From positions 1 to 39,416 of the forward strand of contig JAVYAJ010000223.1 in NCBI GenBank assembly GCA_032229885.1: DNA of 39,416 nucleotides, read 5' to 3'. Positions within the stretch are counted from its first letter, which is position 1. The number at the start of each line of letters is the position of its first letter. The DNA comes from Anammoximicrobium sp032229885. GTDB lineage: Bacteria; Planctomycetota; Planctomycetia; Pirellulales; Pirellulaceae. Of this stretch, positions 27,301 to 33,763 are shown piece by piece. A program made the position numbers and the translations under genes. The notes beneath the pieces are model-generated. The model did not search any database. It was not told the DNA's origin and saw only the letters and a program-made list of their open reading frames with translations.

Positions 27301-27473
27301 TGGAAGGAACGCGGAAGACCGAGAATTACGGCGGCATCCGGCCGGGCTGCTGGATCAATGCCATCCCCGCCGGCGGACGGTTGCTGATGGCCGACGCCGC
27401 CAGTTGGTGCACGTGCAGCTATCTGAACCAAGCCACGATCGCGCTCCAACCGGCCTCGCTGGCGCACCCATGA
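24384..27473 (+). CDS. Secreted PQQ-like double propeller with embedded SAM-methyltransferase-like domain
   Basis: A 1029-residue product with a signal peptide (MPRFSIAFRICFLMCGLVGSARA). Residues about 55-440 are PQQ-like propeller blades (YYGTSADDKVVARDAATGRVVW, VFVASDDGLLYCLNAADGQV). Residues about 455-575 look like a Rossmann methyltransferase: motif I GHCLDLASGEGRLALALA (about 478-495), then ICAFDADPARVAAARRMLDDA and IADLVVSGRSV. Residues about 610-1025 are a second propeller (MFVAGLDALRATNIYNGTPLW, LLFALDAQTGRELWRF). The extracellular setting makes a SAM-dependent reaction doubtful, so the fold may be reused for binding. The start is supported by AGAGGAAGGGG about 8 nt upstream. It is probably monocistronic. 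Confidence 0.8.
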   Translation: MPRFSIAFRICFLMCGLVGSARAGDWPCDRADAARGGYASERLAADISLRWTASERHPPAPAWTNIERMPYDWANRVVAAGGRVYYGTSADDKVVARDAATGRVVWMTHTDGPVRFAPAVWQDRVFVASDDGLLYCLNAADGQVRWTFRGGPRHELVLGNDRIISRWPARGGPVLADGLVYFGAGIWPSEGIFLYALDAATGKQVWCNDSSGGIEMDQPHPGARAVSGVSAQGSLVVAGDALIVPTGRAVPAVFNRADGTFRYFHLQANRGAGGTEAVAFDQYFVNGGTLFATADGTLQQVLGTAERGPSPRITHNYTAAVQIAVHPKWLACAKGDKLFVLERERMLVEATTTDRRGETKKVRTLAQPAWSVDLPGGAATSLIATDDWVIAGGSDRVTAFDLATGETCWEAHPTGVVYSLAVADGRLLASTDAGHVYCYGSGQIAPVELAPAGPATGDDESDFAKAADEIVQRTGATRGHCLDLASGEGRLALALARRTQLRICAFDADPARVAAARRMLDDAGLYGVRVTVHRADPTACPYPRGIADLVVSGRSVIEGAEASAAATTAAEMPHPDGGVVCLGRPGAMHQSARGPLEGAGAWTHQYADPSNTVCSADERLQGTLQMSWFRDTDLLMPTRHGRGPAPLVAHGRMFVAGLDALRATNIYNGTPLWEISLPSMLAAYHQDHLNGVAVTGSNLCLGKDRLFVHTGDRCLCLDVETGKQVAEFPAPTMPDGKPSRWGYIAWQDGILFGSLADASHIVTEGWSAYRNKLDMSNLLSESVLLFALDAQTGRELWRFKPAHSIRHNTIALAPGRVYLIDRPMSENDGAMGNPARAVAAHPTGRLVCLNAQTGQTIWEDARDIFGTLLAVSEPHGVLVMSYQPSAFSLASERGNRLAGFRAADGERLWDTEAKYRARPVLIGDAIYAEPNKFDVRTGQPLPFQFARSYGCGILAGSQHMLVYRSATLGYYDLEGTRKTENYGGIRPGCWINAIPAGGRLLMADAASWCTCSYLNQATIALQPASLAHP

Positions 27474-28128
27474 TCCGCCGCCGCGACGCGAACCGCACGC
27501 GGCGCACCTGCCGCGTGCGACCGACCGCCCAGGTGAGCGCGCAGCGCCGAGGCTAGTGCGTTGTCCAGCCATACTTCGGAGGGTTGTCGCACTCGCCAGA
27601 GCACGCAGTTCCCACGCCCTGACAATCGCGGCTATCCCCAATATTTAGCGCTGGCGTCGCACTGATTTGTCAGCCTGGAGCGCATCCATCGAGGCAAGCC
27701 CATGTCACGTTGGACGGCCACGCTCCGTCGTGGCCGCGACTGGATGGACGCGGCGGACGGTGACGAGACGCGGCGGACGGTGACGAGACGCGACGCGACG
27801 GAGCGCGTCCCTCCACGACGATGCACTTTCTTGTGGTCGCTGCCCAGCGATGTCGTTTACCATTATGTCGTGTCTAGATCGTTCTTCTGGCAATCTGGGA
27901 CGACTTCCCGTTTCACGTACCATCAATGGCAATTCCTGGCAGTGGCAGCCGTCTCTACCCCGATATTCGACTGGAAGTCGGTGCGGTCGCGTCGCTGCGT
28001 GGCGCGGACGGGGCTGCCAGCGTCCCGATCGATGCCACCGAGTTGGCGTTGTTGCTGGGCGGGGGCTCGATGGCTTCGACCCCGCGCGCCAGCGATACCG
28101 TCGCCCGGCGGACGGTAAGGCGGCGGCG
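27474..28128. other. Intergenic region with short direct repeats
   Basis: No gene that I trust. A tandem duplication of a 20-bp unit containing GGCGGACGGTGACGAG is listed separately. CGCGTCCCTCCA near 27803 recurs at 939-950. A frame at 27926-28219 overlaps the histidine kinase 3' end by about 90 bp and is low-complexity; I do not annotate it. Confidence 0.45.
27748..27787. repeat. Two tandem copies of a 20-bp unit
   Basis: Copies at 27748-27767 and 27768-27787 are identical; each includes GCGGCGGACGGTGACGAG. Related partial copies (GACGCGACG) follow directly. Confidence 0.9.
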
Positions 28129-29424
28129 TCATTCCCTGCCGGCGTCGATCGCCGCGCGGTCGGCTCGCGGGAGAACGACCGTGAACGTCGCGCCCTGGTT
28201 CACTTCGGACCGAACTTGAATCCGGCCGTCCATCTCGGCGATCAGCATCCGACACAAACCCAAGCCCAGGCCGGTGCCGCCCGAGTCGCCACGAGTCGTA
28301 AAGAACGGCTCGAAAATGCGTTCGAGATTGCCACGCGCGATTCCCACGCCCGTGTCCGCGACCTCGATCGCCACATCGCCGGGATTCAGCTCATCGCGCG
28401 GGCCGAGCGTCATCGTGCGAAGTCGCAAGACGCCGCCCTGAGGCATGGCCGCGATGGCGTTCATGCACAGGTTGAACAGCACTTCCTGCAGCGTGTAGGC
28501 GTCGCCGCGGACCAACGGCACTTCGGCCAGCGAGGTTTCGATCGAAATCCGCTCGGTATGCCGCGGCCCTAGCAACTGCAACGTCGCCTCGACGGCCGCG
28601 TTGGCCGACGTGGCCGTCAGCTCGATACCCCGCGGACGCGCGAACGCCTGGACCCGCTTGGTCGTATGCTCGATTCGATCTAGGGCCTCTTCCATCAGTT
28701 GGACGTACTCGGACAGCCGCGCGTCGTCCCGCACGCGCTCGCCGATTCGCCGCAGACAGTTCTGGATGCCGTCCAACGGGTTGGCGATCTGGTGTCCGAT
28801 CCCGGCCACGAGTTGGCCGATGCCCACCATTTTTTCCTTCTGCCGTAATTCGTCGTGCGCGCGATCGATGTAGCCGCGGATCGAGATGGCAAAGTACAGC
28901 GTGATCCACAGCGTGCTGGCAAACGCCACAAACGTCACGATCAGGTGGCCTGCCACCAGCGGCGGCAGCGACTCGCCGGCAAAGCGAATCGGGTATCGCG
29001 GGATAGCGCCGTGGTACTCGAACACCATGATTGCGGCGACCAGCAGCGTGATCAGCCCACCACAACAATAGGGCGTCCAACCTCGCAGGTACATTCCCGT
29101 GATGATCATGGGCAACGAAAAGAAATACAGGAATGGGTTTCGTGTCAGGTCGGAAAAGTACAGCAGCGCGGTCAAGGCCAGGACGTCGCAAAACACCTGT
29201 GCGGCGATCTGGCGATCCATGCTCGCGCGCGAGATGGGCAAGCGCCGTTGATAGATCCAGAACGCCGAATTGCAGAGCCCCATTCCCGCGCCGACCCACA
29301 ACAACGGCCAGGGGTCGGGAACGATGTCCAACAGCCAGCCAGCCGCTGCCGCCCCGAATACGATTGCGCACGCCACCCATCGCAGGTGGACAAACCAGCT
29401 CGCGCCTTCGGTCGATAGCCTCAT
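28129..29424 (-). CDS. Membrane-bound sensor histidine kinase
   Basis: A 431-residue product. About five or six transmembrane segments fill residues 10-185 (VACAIVFGAAAAGWLL, FCDVLALTALLYF, LFFSLPMIITGMYL-like stretches, LIVTFVAFASTLWITLYFAI). The dimerisation H box is VAGIGHQIANPLDGI with phospho-His at about 211; Gln replaces the common Glu after His. The ATP-binding domain is complete: N box FNLCMNAIAAMPQGG (about 317-331), G1 DTGVGI (357-362), F box FEPFFTTR, G2 GGTGLGLGLC (382-391). The membrane part probably senses an envelope or ligand signal. No response regulator is adjacent, so it is an orphan kinase here. Confidence 0.9.
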   Translation of the reverse strand: MRLSTEGASWFVHLRWVACAIVFGAAAAGWLLDIVPDPWPLLWVGAGMGLCNSAFWIYQRRLPISRASMDRQIAAQVFCDVLALTALLYFSDLTRNPFLYFFSLPMIITGMYLRGWTPYCCGGLITLLVAAIMVFEYHGAIPRYPIRFAGESLPPLVAGHLIVTFVAFASTLWITLYFAISIRGYIDRAHDELRQKEKMVGIGQLVAGIGHQIANPLDGIQNCLRRIGERVRDDARLSEYVQLMEEALDRIEHTTKRVQAFARPRGIELTATSANAAVEATLQLLGPRHTERISIETSLAEVPLVRGDAYTLQEVLFNLCMNAIAAMPQGGVLRLRTMTLGPRDELNPGDVAIEVADTGVGIARGNLERIFEPFFTTRGDSGGTGLGLGLCRMLIAEMDGRIQVRSEVNQGATFTVVLPRADRAAIDAGRE

Positions 29425-29654
29425 AGGGAATCGCTTTCGAGATCGCTTTCCAGACGGGAACTAGGCCGGGCCCGGCGCGCGGAGAAACCACAGCAGACCG
29501 GCGCCCGAAACTCAGATTTCAAACCACGAATGGGACGAATGAGACGAGGACCGGCCAGAAGCAGCATCCTGATTCGTTCGATTCGTGTCAATTCGTGATT
29601 CACTGTGTGCAGTCATCCAAGCCTATAACGCGGGCCAGTGCCCGCAACCCAAGA

Positions 29655-29805
29655 ATCTGTTCGGCCGAAGGCCTCCGATCACCGTAGCCTGGGGCAACGC
29701 CCCAGGGCTGACGCCGCGCGTGTGCCTCTTTTGGCCGAAGGCCATATTCATGCGGGTGGCGGTGACACGGTGATGTTGGCCTTCGGCCAACACGCTTCCT
29801 GTCGT
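29655..29805. repeat. Dispersed palindromic repeat element, copy B (inverted relative to A)
   Basis: Shares the palindrome set of copy A in the opposite orientation: TCGGCCGAAGGCCT (29661-29674), CCTGGGGCAACGCCCCAGG (29688-29706), TTGGCCGAAGGCCA (29731-29744) and TTGGCCTTCGGCCAA (29776-29790). About 90 bp align with the reverse complement of copy A at roughly 85% by eye. Near-identical 24-bp direct repeats flank it (29627-29650 and 29844-29867). Confidence 0.85.
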
Positions 29806-30144
29806 CTGTGCTGCGCACCAGTTGCCCAATGCCAAGTTCACTTAACGCGGGTTAGTGCCAGTAACCCTAAAGTGTGCTGTACGGACCAATGTACAAGATG
29901 CGCGCATCGTGCGCGCATGATACGAACTAAGACTCTAACGTTAGCTCGCGCCCGCAACCTGGCAAGGGTCGGGAAGCGCAGACGACAACGGCGGATCACG
30001 TGGCGAAAACATCGCCTATCGCCGTGTCACGCAGCGCTGTTTTTCATGGCCCCCGCAGGCGCGCGGTGCACGTGGCCTGCGGCAGGATGCCGCAGCCATT
30101 CGAAGGGGGGCCCTGCACGTGGCGGACGGCCGTGGGAGTCGAAA

Positions 30145-30164
30145 GCACGTTCGCGCGAACGTGC
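30145..30164. repeat. Perfect 20-bp palindrome
   Basis: GCACGTTCGCGCGAACGTGC reads the same on both strands. It could be a dimeric regulator site or part of the intergenic repeat block; the upstream minus-strand terminator lies 25 bp away. Confidence 0.9.
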
Positions 30165-30189
30165 TCCGGTTCGCGTGGGATACGGGCGC

Positions 30190-30219
30190 AAAAAAAACGC
30201 CCAGCGTAAACGCCGGGCG
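30190..30219 (-). terminator. Intrinsic terminator on the minus strand
   Basis: On the minus strand the RNA would read CGCCCGGCG, loop UUUA, CGCUGGGCG, then eight U residues. The 9-bp stem includes one G-U pair. The T-run is only on the minus-strand side, so termination is directional and must serve something transcribed leftward from above 30220, where no protein gene exists. Confidence 0.85.
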
Positions 30220-30360
30220 CGAAAGACTTCGAGCAACTCGGCGCCGGACCGATCTTCCTGAGGACGCTGTTTGAGCGTCTACGGCTCCGATCGCCGCCAC
30301 GCGGGACGACGACCGAGGGCATCCGGTAAGGAAGACTCGCTCATGCGTCGAGCTGCGTAA
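30220..30360 (-). ncRNA. Candidate structured non-coding RNA ending at the terminator
   Basis: Minus-strand RNA between about 30360 and the terminator folds by eye into a closed structure. Outer stem GCAGCUCG (30356-30349) pairs with CGAGUUGC (30240-30233), one G-U pair. Inner stem GUCUUCCU (30336-30329) pairs with AGGAAGAU (30259-30252). Inside are two hairpins: GACGCU-CAAAC-AGCGUC (30279-30263), perfect, and a bulged 11-bp stem (30317-30307 with 30296-30285). No ORF fits and the next downstream minus gene is more than 700 bp away, so a riboswitch is unlikely. It does not match RNase P RNA, tmRNA or SRP RNA motifs that I know; 6S RNA is possible but unproven. The 5' end is unknown. Confidence 0.5.
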
Positions 30361-30642
30361 ATGGGCCCTCCACTTTAAGACATCGCTTGTGACGCTCGCT
30401 CGAGCACAGACGCCACGAATGCTGTCCGAATGGGACATTTCAGTTCGGGCCCACCCGCCATCTCTCTGCTAATATCTTAACGTACTCGACCGCGGCTACA
30501 ATAGTCTTTCCGAGTGTTTTTTGCTGCAAACGCGAGGGCCTCGAGCCGAGCCCAGCGACGCCGGACGAGCGGCTGTCAGAACGGGTCGCTCAGCGCCGGA
30601 GACGGCGGACGTTTTCGAGCGCGCCCGCCCCGCGGCCAGCGG

Positions 30643-32733
30643 CTACCAGAACAGCACGTACAGCGCCGCCGTCAACAGGATCACCGCAATGCCGAACAGC
30701 TTGGCGCCTCGGGACTGGGTCATATCCATTCGAGCATCGATCGGCAGCGAAACCGGCTGGGCCAGCGGGCGGATGATCGTCATCGCGCTCAGCACGGCGA
30801 TGATCAGCGCAAAGCACAGCGCCATCCGATCCAGGAACGACCAAGCGGCGATCCTCTGCAGAATGTCGATGTCACGCAAGGCCGGGATCTGGGGGCTGAA
30901 TTTGAAGATGCCGTACAGGATCGGGTTCAGCAGCAGGCCGGCGGTTCCGGCATACCGGGGCGTTCGCGGCGTCAGAACGCCGAACAGAAAGATGGCCAGA
31001 ATGCCCGACGAGATGAACCCCTGGAATTCCTGGATGAACGTGAAGATTCCGCCAAACCGCGGATGCTCCAAAGAGGGCGCAATCAGCATGGCAATCAACA
31101 CGAACAGCACGACGCAGACGCGGCCCACGGTGACCAGCTCGTATTGGCCGGCGCTCGTTCGCAGCTTGCGATAGATGTCCATCGCAAAGATGGTCGAGGC
31201 CGAGTTCAACATCGCGGCGATCGAACTGACGACGGCGCCGAAGATCGCCGCCAGCACAAAACCTTTGAGACCTACGCCAATCGGCAGCAACTCGCGAATC
31301 AAGGTCGGAAAGGCATTGTCATAGTCGAGCGCAATCAGCGTTTCGACGGCCAACGTGTCCGCCGCGTGGGTGCGAGCGGCCTGCGCCAGTTGCCGGCTGG
31401 CGGTGGCCAATGCGGCGGGCGAAGCGTCGGCGCCGGACGCATCGAGGCCGGGCAACTTGCCGTCGGCCTGTCGCAGATTGAAAGCGACCACCGCGGCCGC
31501 GTCGCGCGGATACCGTTCGGCAAAGGTGGCGTCGAACTCGTACACGAGCGGTTTGGCCGACGCCTGGCCACGGCTCAGATTCTCGTCTACGCGAGCGGCG
31601 ATGCGTCGGCTGCGAGCTTGCGTGCGATCGGGCTTCATGTCCGCGGACAACGTGGCAAACAGCTCGGGCGACTTGTCCGACAGCAGCAGGGCGTTGCGAT
31701 CCACGGCGTCGCGCCGCAGATGGTCCTGGAACAAGTTGTAGGCCAGGATTCCCGGGATGACGACGATGAATGGAATGATCAACTTGAGAAAGGCGGCGAA
31801 GACGATCCCTCGCTGACCTTCGGCCAACGACCTCGAGCCCAGTGTCCGCTGGGTGATGTACTGGTTCAGGCCCCAATAGAAAAAGTTGGGGATCCACAGG
31901 CCGACCAGCAACGCCGTCCAGGGGATCTCGCGATCCTTGATGTCGCGCACCATGTGCACCTTGCCCGCGGGCAGGGGCCCCTTGTTCAAATCCCAGAACC
32001 GTTGAATCGGACCGGCAGTGCCCAGCGACTCGGCCGTCACCTCGTCGTTGCGGGCGGTCTGAACCAGCTCTTGCGGATCGCGCTCGGCCAGCACGCTCAG
32101 CGCCAGCGCCGCGATCACCAAGCCGCCCAGGATCAGCCCGGCGCCTTGAATCAAGTCGGCCCACGCGCAGGCTTTGAGCCCTCCGGCGAAGACGTACACG
32201 GCCGATAGGACCCCGATGATCCAGCAGCCAACCGTGATGTCCCCCAAATCGACTCCGAACCGGGCGTATCCCTGAAAATTGCCCGTGATGACTTTGGCCC
32301 CCGAGTAGATCACCGAGGCCGTGGGCACGCCGACCAGAATCACCATCGTGCACAGCGCCATCACGGTGCGGGCGAATGCGTTGTAGCGATACTCGAGGAA
32401 CTCGGGGATCGTATAGATCCCGCTCTTCAAGAACGCGGGCAGAAACAGAAAGGCGACCACCACCAGCGTGACGGCGGCCATCCACTCGTAGCTGGCAATG
32501 GCCATCCCCAGCCAGTCGGCCGCTTTGCCGCTCATGCCCACGAACTGTTCCGTCGAGATGTTGGCGGCGATCAGCGAAAAGCCGATCAGCCACCAGGTCA
32601 AGCCACGACCGGCCAAGAAATAATCTTGCGCGCCGTGCTCGCCACGCGTCTGCTCGCCCTTGCTCTTCCACAGGCCGATGGCGATCACCGCGGCGACGAA
32701 TCCCAGAAACACCACAAAGTCCGCTGCGCCCAT
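30643..32733 (-). CDS. Sodium:solute symporter (SSS/SLC5 family, SGLT-like) with a large loop insertion
   Basis: A 696-residue membrane transporter that would couple Na+ to uptake of a sugar or similar solute. Family segments: FLAGRGLTWWLIGFSLIAANI near the N-terminus, GIYTIPEFLEYRYN, GGLKACAWADLIQGAGL, and FYWGLNQYITQRTLGSRSLAEGQRG around residue 290. About fourteen transmembrane segments are apparent. Between FIVVIPGILAY (about 330) and DYDNAFPTLIRELLPIGVGLKG (about 470) sits a hydrophilic insertion of roughly 110 residues, Ala/Arg/Asp-rich, longer than in typical SGLT homologues I know. The start MGAADF is preceded by AAGAGAA about 7 nt away. Substrate unknown. Confidence 0.85.
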   Translation of the reverse strand: MGAADFVVFLGFVAAVIAIGLWKSKGEQTRGEHGAQDYFLAGRGLTWWLIGFSLIAANISTEQFVGMSGKAADWLGMAIASYEWMAAVTLVVVAFLFLPAFLKSGIYTIPEFLEYRYNAFARTVMALCTMVILVGVPTASVIYSGAKVITGNFQGYARFGVDLGDITVGCWIIGVLSAVYVFAGGLKACAWADLIQGAGLILGGLVIAALALSVLAERDPQELVQTARNDEVTAESLGTAGPIQRFWDLNKGPLPAGKVHMVRDIKDREIPWTALLVGLWIPNFFYWGLNQYITQRTLGSRSLAEGQRGIVFAAFLKLIIPFIVVIPGILAYNLFQDHLRRDAVDRNALLLSDKSPELFATLSADMKPDRTQARSRRIAARVDENLSRGQASAKPLVYEFDATFAERYPRDAAAVVAFNLRQADGKLPGLDASGADASPAALATASRQLAQAARTHAADTLAVETLIALDYDNAFPTLIRELLPIGVGLKGFVLAAIFGAVVSSIAAMLNSASTIFAMDIYRKLRTSAGQYELVTVGRVCVVLFVLIAMLIAPSLEHPRFGGIFTFIQEFQGFISSGILAIFLFGVLTPRTPRYAGTAGLLLNPILYGIFKFSPQIPALRDIDILQRIAAWSFLDRMALCFALIIAVLSAMTIIRPLAQPVSLPIDARMDMTQSRGAKLFGIAVILLTAALYVLFW

Positions 32734-32827
32734 GCTGGTTCTCTTCTGGTTGGACAGGTGGCCACGCGCGCACCGCGATACCCGGTCGAATCGGCCCTGG
32801 AATACGCCGCGCGCCGCCGGGACGGCC

Positions 32828-33313
32828 TCAGCGCCGCGCGGCGTACAACTCGGCGAACTCGAGCGCCCAGCCGTCGATCAATTTCTTGAATCGATCGACG
32901 TCGGCGCTGGCGACCGGCACGTAGTGCTGGCGATTGAGCAACTCGCGGTTGAAGACCGTGCCCTTGGCGTTCACCTCCAGGATGTGCAGCGAGTTGTACG
33001 GCCGGACGGTCATCTCCAGACGGCTGTAGTAATTCTCCCGCCGGCCGCGTCCCAGCAGACGCACATCATCGCGGCGGCAAGCCGCTCCCCAGCCCCGCTC
33101 GCCATACACAGACTCGACTTCAAATCCCGGAAAATGCTGCAGCAGGCTGCGAATGCAGTGTTCGATGTGCTCGGACAGATCGAGCCGATACTGCGCGTGC
33201 AGTCGGTGAAGCTCTTCCTCGTTGACGTTCTTGGCCGCCTCGGCCAAGGCCTCGGCTTGCCCGCGCCGGTGGCCGCGCTCGATGGCCTGTTTCAGTTGCT
33301 GATCAAAGTCCAT
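32828..33313 (-). CDS. Conserved hypothetical cytoplasmic protein
   Basis: A 161-residue product from ATG 33313 (MDFDQQLKQAIERGHRRGQ). Other starts (33331, 33412) are possible; the upstream extension is Arg-rich and looks untranslated. The N-terminal third is a charged, helical segment (AEALAEAAKNVNEEELHRLHAQY), followed by EHIEHCIRSLLQHFPGFEVESVYGERGWG and VRPYNSLHILEVNAKGTVFN. There is no signal peptide or membrane segment. I do not recognise a named family, but the mixed alpha/beta pattern and coherent codon usage support a real gene. It sits 94 bp upstream of the symporter in the same direction and may be co-transcribed. Confidence 0.75.
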   Translation of the reverse strand: MDFDQQLKQAIERGHRRGQAEALAEAAKNVNEEELHRLHAQYRLDLSEHIEHCIRSLLQHFPGFEVESVYGERGWGAACRRDDVRLLGRGRRENYYSRLEMTVRPYNSLHILEVNAKGTVFNRELLNRQHYVPVASADVDRFKKLIDGWALEFAELYAARR

Positions 33314-33763
33314 CGTTGAATCAGAAAGCATCGCGCCCGCCACGTCAAGCCCACGGCCAACCCGCGAACTGCGCGCCCGAGGGCCGTCGAGCCATCTGGG
33401 CGTCGCGTCCACAGATCGTCGCGCGGTCCGAGCGTCGTGATCGGCCGACGTTGCCGCGCGTTGCTGCGAAGTACGGATTCGCAGATCCGAGTCCGCCGTT
33501 GCTTCGGGCGGACGATCCCTTGCCCAACGGAAAATGAATCGTCGATGCCCCCGGCGGGGAACTTGAACATCGGCCGCGTCTGGCGTAGACTACCATACTT
33601 GTCACGCGATGTTTTACGGCTCGCCGTCAAAGCGCGCCGCGTTGCCGTTTACCTGGTGCGACGGTATCGAATCCGATGGGCACACGTTCCTCGCGGCATA
33701 GCCGGACGTAGCAGTTCGGTGAACGGTGGCCGCGTTTTTTTGCCGACGAGAGGGGCAGACTGC
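33314..33763. other. Upstream region of ilvB
   Basis: 450 bp between divergent genes. A candidate promoter is at 33563-33591. The open frame that runs into ilvB from 33437 lacks leader features. A T7 run (TTTTTTT at about 33736-33742) precedes GAGGGG near the ilvB start; I see no leader peptide rich in branched-chain codons, so no attenuator is claimed. Confidence 0.5.
33563..33591 (+). promoter_or_regulatory. Candidate sigma-70-type promoter for ilvB
   Basis: TTGAAC (33563-33568), 17-nt spacer, TAGACT (33586-33591); each hexamer matches 4 of 6 consensus positions. The expected transcript would have a leader of about 165 nt before ATG 33764. Confidence 0.35.

Larger units (their letters stand above)
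29425..30189. other. Repeat-rich intergenic region
   Basis: No convincing protein gene. It holds copy B of the dispersed element and direct repeats flanking it (29627-29650 and 29844-29867, 19 of 24 positions identical). Hairpins are ATGCGCGCA-TCG-TGCGCGCAT (29898-29918, perfect 9-bp stem) and CTGCGGCA-GGA-TGCCGCAG (30077-30095). The perfect 20-bp palindrome GCACGTTCGCGCGAACGTGC is at 30145-30164. ATTCGTGTCAATTCGTGATTC at 29579-29600 is a distinct AT-richer patch. Confidence 0.7.

Noticed and set aside
27926..28219. Plus-strand 97-codon frame (MAIPGSGSRLYPD...)
   Set aside because: Overlaps the histidine kinase 3' end by about 90 bp, is low-complexity after the first 60 residues, and has no ribosome site that decides a start.
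30220..30360. RNase P RNA, tmRNA or SRP RNA identity for the structured RNA
   Set aside because: The GAGGAAAGUCC, tmRNA 5' and SRP GGAAGG-loop motifs are not present in the expected context, and the element is too short for RNase P RNA.
30016..30438. Minus-strand open frame through the terminator
   Set aside because: It reads straight through the hairpin and U-run and is unrelated to any domain; the RNA structure explains the conserved-looking features better.
30514..32208. Plus-strand open frame opposite the symporter
   Set aside because: Low-complexity and charged; the minus-strand symporter has clear family motifs and covers the region.
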